A DNA stretch of 29,267 nucleotides. Origin: Gammaproteobacteria bacterium (GTDB lineage: Bacteria; Pseudomonadota; Gammaproteobacteria; Steroidobacterales; Steroidobacteraceae). The DNA lies in NCBI GenBank assembly GCA_028293725.1, contig JAQGOE010000036.1:1-29267 (forward strand), given 5' to 3'. The translations under genes were made by a program, and so were the position numbers. The notes below the pieces were generated by a model. It saw only the letters and a program-made list of their open reading frames with translations. It searched no databases and was not told the origin of the DNA. Below are positions 1 through 8,522 of the stretch, piece after piece (the first letter of the stretch is position 1; each line of letters begins with the position of its first letter).

Positions 1-155
1 CGACCAGCCTGCAGAGTGGCCTTGGCAAGATCGCACAGCCCGTACGCGTCGCCGTGACGGGCACTGCCGTCTCCCCCCCGATCGATGCGACGCTAGCGTT
101 GCTAGGCCGGGAGCGCACTCTGGCGCGCCTCGATGCGGCATTAGTGCGGCCTTAG
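1..155 (+). CDS. gltX: Glutamyl-tRNA synthetase, C-terminal end (partial)
   Basis: Only the last 50 codons are present, read from base 3 to the TAG at 153-155. The translation carries the C-terminal anticodon-binding-domain signature of bacterial GltX: GLGKIAQPVRVAVTG, then SPPIDATLALLGRERTLARL, ending LVRP. The enzyme charges tRNA-Glu with glutamate in the cytoplasm. The frame is open with no other stop, and the 3' end is convergent with the next gene, whose stop lies 19 bases further on. The call rests on recall of this family tail, not on a search. It marks the left border of the exopolysaccharide locus. Confidence 0.88.
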   Translation, partial: TSLQSGLGKIAQPVRVAVTGTAVSPPIDATLALLGRERTLARLDAALVRP

Positions 156-174
156 TCGCCGCTCAGGTAAGCGG

Positions 175-1458
175 CTACTCCGAAATCGTCACCGGACCTT
201 CCTCAGAGGACTGCAGAGGTGCGCTATGCGTTGCTTCGCGCAACTCGCCCTCGCGCAGCGATGCAAACATTGCTCCAAGGACGGCATCCCGCTCGAGGTG
301 TCTCTCGGCCCAGGCGCGAGCTCGCTGGCCCAACTCGGTCATGAAGGCACGGTCGTTGGTCAACTGGAGAATGGCGCTGGCCAGGTGGTCGGGATCTTCG
401 GGCGTAGTGATCAGGCCACATTGCGAGACCACCGAGGCAAGCTCGGTGCCCGGTGCGCAAGTCGCCACCACCGGTCGTCCGCTGGCCAGCATTCCGGACA
501 GCTTGGAAGGGAGTACCAGGTCGGCGGCGTCGGAGCTCTGTGGCAGCAGGTGGATATCAGCCATGGTCAACAGCTCGCCGAGCCGCTCAAACGGCTGCAG
601 TGGCAGCAGCCGCACATTCTTCAACTGCCGGGTGCGCGATTCGAGCTCGCATTGCAGAGCCCCCTCGCCGCAGATCACGAACAGGATGTCGCGGCGATGG
701 GCCAGCAGCTCGGCTACTTGCGGAATCACCAGCAAACCTTGTTTGGCTGCTAGCGTGCCTGAATAGAGTACGACGAAGGTCAGGGGGTCGATACCCAGTT
801 CGCGACGATAGTTCGGGCTGCTGCAAGAGGGCGCGATATGCGAGATGTCGACCCAATTGGGAAAGTACCGGGTTCGCTCCCTGGCGACGCCCTTTGCAAC
901 CAGCCGGTCGACCATGCGATGCGAGATCGATGAGACGCTGTTAAAGCGCCGCAACATCCAACGCTCCAGGGCCAGTGCCACCGATTGCAATGGCTTCGAT
1001 TTGAGCAACCCCAGCCGGAATGCGACATCGATCTCGAAATCCTGTACGTGCAGCCATGCCTTGGCGCCGCTCAGGCGGGCTGCGAGCCAACCGCCGGGCG
1101 CGCATAACAACGCCGGAGCGACGGTAATGACCAGCTGCGGTCGCCAGAACGCATGACATAAGATCACCGGAAGTGACGTCAATGCAAAGGAGAGCAGATG
1201 CAGAATACGGCGCAAACCGGTAGCTTTTTTCGGCACCCATAGCGGCGCGCGCCAGATGGTGATGCCGGGAAGATGCTCGCGCCGGTAGGGAGGCCACCGA
1301 TAGCCGGCCCGGACCTTCCATTGCGGATAGTAGGGAGGGGCGGTGATAACGTGCACGTTATGCCCCTGGGCCGCGAGCCATTGCGCCATTTCACCAGAGT
1401 ATTTGCCGATGCCAACCTGCTCAGGCAAAAAATTTGCGCTGTAAATGAGGACCTTCAT
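175..1458 (-). CDS. wcaI: WcaI-type glycosyltransferase (GT4)
   Basis: A 427-residue cytoplasmic glycosyltransferase that adds a sugar to the growing lipid-linked EPS repeat unit. The N-terminus matches the colanic-acid enzyme WcaI: MKVLIYSANFLPEQVGIGKY, then HVITAPPYYPQWKV, and later WLHVQDFEID and FPNWVDI. The C-terminal GT-B half holds VICGEGAL and LPSKLSGMLASGRPVVAT, the nucleotide-sugar-binding region. The frame extends upstream to 1530, but the ATG at 1458 is preferred because AAGGGAG lies just upstream and homologues begin MK-[IV]-L. Length is close to the usual 400-410 residues. Its stop faces the gltX stop. Upstream is a 236-base gap holding regulatory motif C. The exact donor and acceptor sugars cannot be read from sequence. 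Confidence 0.92.
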   Translation of the reverse strand: MKVLIYSANFLPEQVGIGKYSGEMAQWLAAQGHNVHVITAPPYYPQWKVRAGYRWPPYRREHLPGITIWRAPLWVPKKATGLRRILHLLSFALTSLPVILCHAFWRPQLVITVAPALLCAPGGWLAARLSGAKAWLHVQDFEIDVAFRLGLLKSKPLQSVALALERWMLRRFNSVSSISHRMVDRLVAKGVARERTRYFPNWVDISHIAPSCSSPNYRRELGIDPLTFVVLYSGTLAAKQGLLVIPQVAELLAHRRDILFVICGEGALQCELESRTRQLKNVRLLPLQPFERLGELLTMADIHLLPQSSDAADLVLPSKLSGMLASGRPVVATCAPGTELASVVSQCGLITTPEDPDHLASAILQLTNDRAFMTELGQRARAWAERHLERDAVLGAMFASLREGELREATHSAPLQSSEEGPVTISE

Positions 1459-1580
1459 TCGAGCCCGCTCCCTTGGATAGCCCCCCTCGTCAGAGTTAGA
1501 TATTACGCAGAATCGCGACGTGTTGAACACGAGATTTTCAACAGCCGGGAAACACCGTATTGCGCATCAGGCTCTATCGT

Positions 1581-1620
1581 GGTTCGAAAGCGTGGATTGC
1601 GCACTAAGGTAGAGCGATAT
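1581..1620. promoter_or_regulatory. Repeated EPS-locus motif, copy C
   Basis: One of three copies of a conserved element: GTTCGA at 1582-1587, 18 bases, then AAGGT at 1606-1610. It lies in the gap between the beta-helix gene (stop at 1695) and the wcaI-type gene (start 1458), so it is upstream of the latter by about 124 bases. With copies A and B it shares GG, TT, CGC and C at fixed positions inside the spacer. Read on the minus strand it gives ACCTT-N18-TCGAAC, which could be an ECF-sigma-like promoter or an activator site. Function is inferred, not shown. Confidence 0.5.
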
Positions 1621-1694
1621 AGCTGGGCTGTAGTGTTGTAACGGCGCAGGTGACCGCGGGTTCCGCGCGGATCGCGGTGCCACGCCCGGCTCCC

Positions 1695-4136
1695 TTACTG
1701 CCCATTGATGCTCAGACCTGCCGTTTGATCCATCTTGACATGATATAGCCTTAAGTCCACCGATCCGCCGGGGACCTGGTAGGCGGCGGCATCCCACGTC
1801 AGGGACCGGGCATGGCGCCAGGCGCTGCGAATAGCAGTCGCGGAAGTTGTGCCCTCGCTTTGAGCCTGAACGCTCGCCCCGCCGTTAGCCGTTTGGTTGA
1901 GCAGGAACCCGACGGCTCCACTGGCAGCAGTCGCGTTGGTGGCTTGAAAATAGGCGCTTCTGTTGCTGGTAATTCCCATGAAATAGGCGTGAGTCTGCGG
2001 TACCCCGTTTCTGAGCTCGATCGCCGGGCCGGCGGGCATCTGACTCTCGTCGAGTTGCATGCCCAGCCAGGAGGCAGTGCCGTTGAACCGGTCGAGAAGC
2101 ACGGCGGGCGACGCAGTCGAAGAGCGCGGTGCCACATGGCCACCCAGGTAGGTGAACGTCGCGCTGTCCAAGCGAAAGAGCGCTGTCGCGGACCCCTCGT
2201 ACCAGGTATCGGCGATCAGGAAATTGCTGCCATTCGTCAGGTTGATTGGCCCGACCACGCCGTTGCTTATGGCAACCGCATGGATGACGTCATTAAACGT
2301 GAGCGAAGCAATACCCGGATTGGCTTGCAGCGACAGTTGGGTCTTCTCCAAATGGGTGGCCGCGATGGGCCCAAGCTGACTGCCGACGAGTTGAATGCGA
2401 CCGCCGGCATAATCCGCCGACGAGACTGCAACCGCCGTCGTGCCTGCGCCAACCCACTGCAGGTCCCGTAGCGTGACCTTGGCAGGAGCCGCGATGTCCA
2501 GCATCGGACCGGTCCCCATGCCGTTGGACACCGTCAGTACGGAACCGTACCCGTCGCCAACAAGCTGGACTTTCTGGTGTTGGGCAACCCGCAGCGTCTT
2601 GTTGAGATTCCACGTGCCGTAACCGAAATGAACGATCGGCAACGAATCGCCGCTCTGCGTAGCCGAGTCGATCAAGGCTTGAATCTGGTCCGCCGTGGCT
2701 CCCGCAGGAACCTCAAACACCGCGTGGTGGGTCCATGCCGGTGTGGCGGGGAGTGCCATTGACTGAGTGGAGATGCTCGCGGGGCTCACCTTCACGTCAT
2801 CCACACTTATTAAACTGTCGGACCCGGTAGGGCCGGGCTCGCCCGCGGTCACGGTATTGCCAAGGCTCAGTACACTACGCCCGGTTGCCCAGTCAGTCAG
2901 TTGATAGGTAGCGCCGCTGGCGGCGATCTGATTATCGATCAGCAGCAAAGGCCCGAGATTTCCCAGGGCAATCGGCACCGCGTTGGTCGATTGCACCACG
3001 CGATTGTTCTCCGCGATGACGACCGCGGCATTGGCCCCCATTGGGCTCGCCTCGAAAAAGCGACGCGACCCGATTGATACATTGTTATGCAATGAGAACC
3101 ACCCGGTATTGCCGATAGCCATGTCGGCGACCGTGGAGCGCTCAAAGAACGAACGGTATACATAGATGGCACCCGCGCCATCCGTCGTCGCGGCGCCATC
3201 CACGCCGTACTGGTTGGTGACCCCCCGGGCGCAATCCACGAAATGCGAATCCCAGATCCACCAGTCCAAGGCATTCCAACTACCGAGATCGACGCCGGCA
3301 TAGGTGTTACGGAGGAATGTAACCCGGCGGACCTGTCCTTCCGAGTCGAGCTGCCCGTAGTTCGTGCCCAGGTGGCCGGCCATGATTCCAATCGCGAGGT
3401 CTTGAAAGACCTCATCCTGATGTTCGCTGCTGCCGCCGTAAGCGTGGCCCTGTGAAGTATTCCACCACTGGGCAACGCCGTATTGCGCAGTCCCCGACCC
3501 GTCCCAGGTGATACGGGAATAGCGCGTACCGAGACCACCATCCTGGATGAGCATGGCGCCGCCGGCGGGTCCGTACCATTTGATGGTGGTTTTCGCCGGG
3601 CTATTTCCAATGATGCCAACACCTCCCCAGCGATAGTTATTGGCACCTTCGGCCGACACCCCGTTCAATTTGAGTGTCGCGGTGATTTTGTACGTGCCTC
3701 CCGGGAAATACAGCACCTGTGGCTTTCCCGGCTTACCCAGATCTGTCAGCGCGCGTTGGATAGCTGCAGTATCGTCGGCTACTCCATCGCCAACGGCACC
3801 GTATGTGGACTTCAGGTTAGCCCACGAGGCGAAGGGCCCGATGACCTCTTCTTCCACCATATCCACCGCCCAGCGGGCCGGCTGCGAAGTAGTGGCGGAG
3901 ACTACGGCCGACGTGGCAGGACTCATCGGGCTCGTGACGTTGGTGTTGCCAACTGTAACCGGGTTGGCGGCGGTGGTGCCCGCGCTCGTACCCCCGCTTG
4001 CGTCGCTCGGACTGTTAGGAGTGGCAACGCCGGTGGGCTGCGCGGCCGCAGGGACGGAGGAATCGCTGCCGCCGCAGGCCGCCAGGCAGAGTAGAAGAAC
4101 CGCGCTCAAAGCCGCGCTCGAGAGTATAAATCGCAT
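1695..4136 (-). CDS. Surface lipoprotein with tandem pectate-lyase/GH55-like beta-helices
   Basis: An 813-residue exported protein, probably a polysaccharide lyase or hydrolase acting on the EPS. Residues 1-21 are a lipoprotein signal peptide ending LCLAAC (lipid on Cys21), and residues 22 to about 90 are a Ser/Thr/Gly/Pro-rich linker. The first beta-helix begins near residue 100 with the pectate-lyase-3 superfamily signature TYGAVGDGVADDTAAIQRAL and VLYFPGGTYKI. A second, similar module starts midway (FEVPAGATADQIQALIDSAT, then VQLVGDGYGSVLTV). Two tandem helices of this size resemble glycoside hydrolase family 55, but the substrate is unknown and catalytic residues were not assigned. A close paralogue sits at 16388-18676. 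The start is the ATG after an in-frame upstream stop. It is transcribed alone and is followed by wcaI in the same direction. Confidence 0.82.
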   Translation of the reverse strand: MRFILSSAALSAVLLLCLAACGGSDSSVPAAAQPTGVATPNSPSDASGGTSAGTTAANPVTVGNTNVTSPMSPATSAVVSATTSQPARWAVDMVEEEVIGPFASWANLKSTYGAVGDGVADDTAAIQRALTDLGKPGKPQVLYFPGGTYKITATLKLNGVSAEGANNYRWGGVGIIGNSPAKTTIKWYGPAGGAMLIQDGGLGTRYSRITWDGSGTAQYGVAQWWNTSQGHAYGGSSEHQDEVFQDLAIGIMAGHLGTNYGQLDSEGQVRRVTFLRNTYAGVDLGSWNALDWWIWDSHFVDCARGVTNQYGVDGAATTDGAGAIYVYRSFFERSTVADMAIGNTGWFSLHNNVSIGSRRFFEASPMGANAAVVIAENNRVVQSTNAVPIALGNLGPLLLIDNQIAASGATYQLTDWATGRSVLSLGNTVTAGEPGPTGSDSLISVDDVKVSPASISTQSMALPATPAWTHHAVFEVPAGATADQIQALIDSATQSGDSLPIVHFGYGTWNLNKTLRVAQHQKVQLVGDGYGSVLTVSNGMGTGPMLDIAAPAKVTLRDLQWVGAGTTAVAVSSADYAGGRIQLVGSQLGPIAATHLEKTQLSLQANPGIASLTFNDVIHAVAISNGVVGPINLTNGSNFLIADTWYEGSATALFRLDSATFTYLGGHVAPRSSTASPAVLLDRFNGTASWLGMQLDESQMPAGPAIELRNGVPQTHAYFMGITSNRSAYFQATNATAASGAVGFLLNQTANGGASVQAQSEGTTSATAIRSAWRHARSLTWDAAAYQVPGGSVDLRLYHVKMDQTAGLSINGQ

Positions 4137-4620
4137 CCAGCCAGTCCATATAAACGACGTTGCCAGCCTCGCGGCCGCGCTTTAGATCGCGGTCAGTAAA
4201 CGATGAATCGACCTTTGTCGCAACGTGTTGGCTTTTGCCGACTCCACAGGGAATCGGTGCTGCGATCAGTGCACGGAGGTGCTCGAAGCGTGTCTCGATG
4301 CCGCAGCCGGATATTGGGCCTCACGGCCGGGCGGGTAAGTGACTTCCGTCGCGGATTGGGCTGCGACGCGAGGCGCCATCGCGGAGGTGGCACACGCGTC
4401 CCGATATTCCCGCACGGTTCTGGTTCGAGCCTCGGGATTTCGCGCGAAGTTAGCGCGCGGACAATATCCGGTACCCTGGCCGGCGCGGGCCCATTTGAGT
4501 TCCCGTCGTCATCGAGACGCCCATCCCAAGTGACGCGGATTCTCATCGCCGAGGGTCAAATGGGCGTATGCCCGAGCTTTAGAGTATTCTCGTCCGAGCT
4601 CCACCGCGTCTCTTACCGAA
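4137..4620. other. Divergent gap between beta-helix gene and oxygenase gene
   Basis: This 484-base stretch separates two divergently transcribed genes. I find no convincing coding region: the frames crossing it have no recognisable domains and both strands are similarly open, as expected for GC-rich DNA. It contains regulatory motif B near its right end. A TTTATATGG stretch lies about 17 bases upstream of the beta-helix start codon on the minus strand. The remainder shows no clear terminator or RNA gene. Confidence 0.6.
4411..4465. promoter_or_regulatory. Repeated EPS-locus motif, copy B
   Basis: Second copy of the element: GTTCGA at 4423-4428, 18 bases, AAGTT at 4447-4451, then ACAAT at 4461-4465. 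It matches copy A also upstream of GTTCGA (16 of 21 positions) and downstream (GCGC, ACAAT). The distance from ACAAT to the plus-strand start codon at 4621 is about 155 bases, nearly the same as for copy A and its gene. It could serve either divergent gene. Confidence 0.55.
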
Positions 4621-5490
4621 ATGATTCATCAGAACGACGCGCGTCTCGCGTCGGACGTTGCCGTGAGTGAGAACTCGATCACGATCCGTGGCACGCGCTT
4701 GCTGTTTGACGAGCTGGTCGATCCCCGGCAACTTCTCGAAGAGAACGCGCTGCGGCTGCGGGCGGCCATGGCCGCGGCGCAGCCTTTCGAGCACCTGACA
4801 CTCGAGGGCCTATTCAACAGTCGCCTGCTCGAGCTGATATATGAGGAGTTCGACTTGTACGCCGGTCGGCCGTGGAGCCGCCAGATCAGCAAGTACGAGG
4901 ACACGTTTCGCTCCGCCCCCGGATCCCGTCTCGGGCCGGCCGCTCAACTTTATTTCTGGCTGGTCAATTCAGGCCCGTTTACCGCATTCCTGAGCGCCGT
5001 TTCCGGAGTCAGCACCTTGATTCCGGATCCGCAGCTCATCGGGGGCGGCATGCATGAGACGCGCAATGGCGGACACTTCGGAATTCATCGCGACTTCGAA
5101 GTCCACGTCAACAACGGCCTCTCCAATGCGATGGTGCTCATCACCTACCTCAACAAGGACTGGCCGGCGAGCTACCAGGGTATCCTCGAGCTCTGGGATG
5201 CGAAGCGCCAGCAGTGCGTGAAGAAGGTACCGCCGGACTTCGGCCTTTCGCTCCTGATGCGCCATGGACCGAGCAGCTATCACGGCTACCTCGCTCCGCT
5301 GAACGCGCCGCCGGGCCGCACGCGGCGCTCCGTGGCCAGTTATTATTATGTCAACAAGGATGCGGCGAACCAGGTCGCCAGCACCATGTCGAAGTTTTTG
5401 TTCACCACCAAGGGCGACCTTGCGACGGGCTTCGTCAAGCAGTTTGTCCCGCCGATCCTGTGGAAGGGCTTCAAGAAATTAAAGCGCTAG
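4621..5490 (+). CDS. 2-oxoglutarate/Fe(II)-dependent oxygenase (prolyl-hydroxylase-like)
   Basis: A 289-residue cytoplasmic protein with the jelly-roll dioxygenase signature. HRD at 156-158 (in GGHFGIHRDFEVHVN) supplies the proximal His and Asp iron ligands. His221 (SSYHGYL) is the likely distal ligand, and the Arg cluster at 233-236 (PGRTRRSVASYYYV) is placed to bind 2-oxoglutarate. Such enzymes hydroxylate a substrate using O2 and 2-oxoglutarate. Relatives occur in polysaccharide gene clusters, but what this one oxidises (a sugar, an acyl substituent or a protein) is not known. Its 3' end overlaps the likely start of the WcaF-type acetyltransferase gene, so the two are probably co-translated and may modify the same intermediate. 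No strong ribosome binding site precedes the ATG; a GTG at 4663 is an alternative. Confidence 0.8.
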   Translation: MIHQNDARLASDVAVSENSITIRGTRLLFDELVDPRQLLEENALRLRAAMAAAQPFEHLTLEGLFNSRLLELIYEEFDLYAGRPWSRQISKYEDTFRSAPGSRLGPAAQLYFWLVNSGPFTAFLSAVSGVSTLIPDPQLIGGGMHETRNGGHFGIHRDFEVHVNNGLSNAMVLITYLNKDWPASYQGILELWDAKRQQCVKKVPPDFGLSLLMRHGPSSYHGYLAPLNAPPGRTRRSVASYYYVNKDAANQVASTMSKFLFTTKGDLATGFVKQFVPPILWKGFKKLKR

Positions 5491-6116
5491 AGAAGCCGCC
5501 CGCTCAAGCGGTAAGCGGCGGGTCCCCGCGACCCGATGCCGAGGCGGACTCGACCCTGCCGGATCGCGAGATCCAACAACTGGAAGCATTCCGCCTGCCA
5601 CCTGGATTCAGGGGACGGTCGGCTGCGTTCGTGCAGCTGTGGTGGCTGGTGCAGGCCCTCTTTGTAAAACCGCTGCCGCAGATTTTCTTTCCGTTACGAC
5701 GCATGCTGCTGCGCGCGTTCGGCGCAAAAATCGGTGTGGGGGTGCGAATTCGTCCTGGCGTGGAGGTCACCTATCCCTGGAAGCTGGTCATCGGAGACCA
5801 TTCCTGGATCGGCGACGACGTGACTCTGTACAGCCTGGGCCCGATCACCATCGGCTCCAACACCGTGATCTCACAGAAATCCTACATCTGCGCGGCAGAC
5901 CACGACTACTCCGATCGTACATTTGCGATCCGGGAGCGGCCTGTGACAATCGCGGACGAGGTGTGGGTGGCTGCTGGTACGTGGGTAGGCCCCGGTGTCA
6001 CGATCGCCTCGGGGGCGGTTGTCGGGGCACGCAGCACCGTTACGAAGGATCTGCCCGCCGGCATGGTATGTATCGGCAGCCCGTGCCGGCCGATCAAACC
6101 TCGAATCACCTCGTAG
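5460..6116 (+). CDS. wcaF: WcaF-type sugar O-acetyltransferase
   Basis: A left-handed beta-helix (hexapeptide-repeat) acetyltransferase of the WcaF colanic-acid family, which transfers acetyl from acetyl-CoA to a sugar of the EPS repeat. Diagnostic stretches are RLPPGFRGR, VQLWWLVQALF, the repeat region VEVTYPWKLVIGDHSWIGDD, and CAADHDYSD with the catalytic-type His, ending GSPCRPIKPR. The start is uncertain. The family normally begins about ten residues before RLPPGF, yet no ATG, GTG or TTG exists there in frame. The nearest usable codon is the GTG at 5460, inside the preceding gene, which adds a Pro/Ala-rich leader. An ATT at 5478, eight bases after GGAAGGG, is an unusual alternative. The stop is 10 bases from the stop of the converging glycosyltransferase gene. 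Confidence 0.88.
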   Translation: MEGLQEIKALEKPPAQAVSGGSPRPDAEADSTLPDREIQQLEAFRLPPGFRGRSAAFVQLWWLVQALFVKPLPQIFFPLRRMLLRAFGAKIGVGVRIRPGVEVTYPWKLVIGDHSWIGDDVTLYSLGPITIGSNTVISQKSYICAADHDYSDRTFAIRERPVTIADEVWVAAGTWVGPGVTIASGAVVGARSTVTKDLPAGMVCIGSPCRPIKPRITS

Positions 6117-6126
6117 CCACGACCCG

Positions 6127-7317
6127 CTAGCGCCGCGAAAGCACGGCTTTTTCCGGGGTTGCCGCCGCGCCGGTGTTGCGAATCACCTCGAGCAGGTCGT
6201 TTGCCGTGGCCTCCATGGCAAAGCGACTCTCGAAGGTGCGGCGAGCTTGCTCCCGGAAGCGGGTACGCTCACCGCTATCCAGCTCCAACCAGCGGCGCAG
6301 CAGGGACTCCGAGCCGGCAACGGTGTCGGCGTCCACCAATCCTGCGCCATCGGCTTGGATTTCCTGCCAGATGTTGACCTTGTTGGAAATGAGCACCGGC
6401 ACACCGCAAGCTAGAGCTTCAGCCACTGCAATGCCGAAATTCTCCTGGTGCGATGGCAGCACGAAGGCGTCGGCGCTGTAGAGAGCTCCCCATTTCAGAT
6501 CGTCCTTCAGCATCCCTGCCCAGCTGATGCGCTCGGTAACCCCGAGGCTCGCTGCCATGGCCTGCAAGGTTGGCACCCAGCCCGTCTGGTCGGGACCGGC
6601 CATGACCAGGTGCAGTTGCGGATCGATGGCCGCGACGCGCGCAAACGCCTGGATGAGCAGGTCGCAGCCTTTTTTCTCGTGGATGCGCCCCATGAAGAGC
6701 AGCAGGCGACGCCCTCGTGTTTGCGGAAACCGCGTCAAGAAGCTCTCGCAAACCCGGTTTGCCTCGAGCGGTGGCCGGGTCGTGCCAAATGCCACCACCC
6801 GCTCGCGCGCGCTGTAGAGCCAGAATGATTGTCGTGCCAGCAGCCGCTCCTGCTCGGTCGTAAACAACGTCGCCGCGGCGTCCCGCAGAACCCGGTATTC
6901 CGCCCACGGCCAGTACAGCCACTTCTTCAGGTGTTTCAACGGATAGCGGTGTTTGAACCATGGATCCAACATGCCGTGAGCGAACACGTAGTAGGGGACT
7001 TGCGACCTGCGCAAAGCGCGCCACGTGCCGAGTCCGGGGTATTGCCACAGGCCCTCTACCACCACCGCGTCGAAGTCCTGTGCGTGCGAGCGCAGCCACG
7101 GCACCAACTGTTTGTTGTATCCATAGCCCGGCATCGACGGACCCAGGGCGTGAATCGGCAATGGATAGTTTTGCAGAAACACCGCCCGCGAATCGTCCAG
7201 CGTCAGGACCTCCACGACATGTCCGAGGCTCGTCAGGTATAGACCGCGCTGCCGGACCACCTCTGCGGGGCCACCCAGTTCAGGGTTCACGCTGGGCAGT
7301 ACGTCCAATATCTTCAT
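6127..7317 (-). CDS. Glycosyltransferase family 4
   Basis: A 396-residue GT-B glycosyltransferase. The N-terminal half starts MKILDVLPSVNPELGGPAEV, the acceptor-side Rossmann fold with the glycine-rich loop. The C-terminal half carries LLLFMGRIHEKKGCDLLIQA and the donor-binding E-x7-E motif in QENFGIAVAEALACGVPVL. It adds one sugar to the lipid-linked EPS unit at the inner face of the membrane. The frame runs further upstream, but the ATG at 7317 begins the family N-terminus and overlaps the preceding gene's stop as ATGA (7314-7317), indicating translational coupling. It is the last gene of the four-gene minus-strand run starting at 11271. The sugar specificity is unknown. Confidence 0.9.
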   Translation of the reverse strand: MKILDVLPSVNPELGGPAEVVRQRGLYLTSLGHVVEVLTLDDSRAVFLQNYPLPIHALGPSMPGYGYNKQLVPWLRSHAQDFDAVVVEGLWQYPGLGTWRALRRSQVPYYVFAHGMLDPWFKHRYPLKHLKKWLYWPWAEYRVLRDAAATLFTTEQERLLARQSFWLYSARERVVAFGTTRPPLEANRVCESFLTRFPQTRGRRLLLFMGRIHEKKGCDLLIQAFARVAAIDPQLHLVMAGPDQTGWVPTLQAMAASLGVTERISWAGMLKDDLKWGALYSADAFVLPSHQENFGIAVAEALACGVPVLISNKVNIWQEIQADGAGLVDADTVAGSESLLRRWLELDSGERTRFREQARRTFESRFAMEATANDLLEVIRNTGAAATPEKAVLSRR

Positions 7318-8522
7318 GTCTGTGCCAACTCGTTCCTTGGTAGGGGCGTTTCGGTGATTCCGTAGCTGGCCAACACCCGCCCGTATATGGAGAGGTAGGC
7401 ATCGATAGCGCTCTCGGCGGTAAAGCGCTGTGCCCAGGCGCACCCCAACTTCATGCTTTCGTGCCGTTGGGCATCCGTCCGCCCTAAGAGACCCAGAAGT
7501 ACTGCGGCACCTTGCGACGCCCACGCGGACACGTCGTCACCGCTCTTCAGTCGCGGAAGATAGACTGCGTTCCCTCCACCGACCTCGCTCATCGGAGGCT
7601 CATCGGTCGTGACTACAGGGCATCCGCAGGCCTGAGCTTCGATGATCGGCCACCCGAAGCCTTCCGCGAGGCTCGGGAAGAGCAACGCCTCGGCATGAGA
7701 ATAGGCAGCTTGCAGCGTAGGCTCCGACAAGCCCTGGTAGAACGAAACCCGGCCGCGCGGCGGCACTCGGCCTAGACACTCGAGCACCTTCGAATCGGCG
7801 GGTGGGCTGATACACAACAGAGGCAGTGGATCGGGAACCTGCCCGGCGTAACTTGCGTAGAGCGCAATCGTGCCGGCAAGATTTTTATACCACTGGCCGC
7901 CGCCCACGTGGAGCAGCATGCCGCGGGGTGAGTCGGGCAATCCGGCCGCGACGAGAGCTTGCCGCGCATCCTCTCGCGCCATGCGCACATAGGGGTAATT
8001 CAGTCCGTTGTAGACCACTTCGGAAGTGATCGGCAGAATCTGTCCGCACCTGTGCAAATCGTCGCGTGTCTTTTGAGAAATCGAAATGAAATGACGCGCC
8101 GTCTGGAAGCCCCTGCGGATGTAGCGTTGGTAGATCCGCCCCGATAGCGCCGTTGGGTTTTCGGGAAATTCCCCGAGCGCGGAGCGAAGTGCAAGCAAGT
8201 CGTGTGCGTGGACCACGTGCGGCCTACCGCGTATGAGCGGCATCCATGGGCCGAGGGCCTGATCACAGAACACGAACAACGTTTCAGGCGGCACACGCCC
8301 GAGTGCCCGACGCACGCTCAGCGGGAACAACAGATACTGGTCTATGTAGCCGGCCCATTTGGACCACCGGCCGTGCGGCAGGAGATGAAACACTCTGGCC
8401 TTGGGCGACCAGGTCTCCACGCTGTGTCCTCGCGACGCATAGGCCGATCGCAGCATCTGAGCGAAGCGCCTCATGCTTTCCGAGCGCAGAAAGTCTGGAT
8501 GGCAGAACAGGACGATTTTCAA
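7314..8522 (-). CDS. Glycosyltransferase family 4
   Basis: A 402-residue GT-B enzyme. The proposed start is the TTG at 8522, which gives MKIVLFCHPDF and overlaps the stop of the polymerase gene as TTGA (8519-8522). An open frame continues to 9212, but that part is antisense-like and has no family similarity. The donor half contains MLLHVGGGQWYKNLAGTIAL and the motif AEGFGWPIIEAQACGCPVVT, the E-x7-E signature of GT4. A central VVHAHDLLALRS segment is typical of the acceptor half. It lies between the polymerase and another glycosyltransferase in one coupled operon, so it should build the EPS repeat unit. Donor and linkage cannot be read from sequence. Confidence 0.88.
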   Translation of the reverse strand: MKIVLFCHPDFLRSESMRRFAQMLRSAYASRGHSVETWSPKARVFHLLPHGRWSKWAGYIDQYLLFPLSVRRALGRVPPETLFVFCDQALGPWMPLIRGRPHVVHAHDLLALRSALGEFPENPTALSGRIYQRYIRRGFQTARHFISISQKTRDDLHRCGQILPITSEVVYNGLNYPYVRMAREDARQALVAAGLPDSPRGMLLHVGGGQWYKNLAGTIALYASYAGQVPDPLPLLCISPPADSKVLECLGRVPPRGRVSFYQGLSEPTLQAAYSHAEALLFPSLAEGFGWPIIEAQACGCPVVTTDEPPMSEVGGGNAVYLPRLKSGDDVSAWASQGAAVLLGLLGRTDAQRHESMKLGCAWAQRFTAESAIDAYLSIYGRVLASYGITETPLPRNELAQT

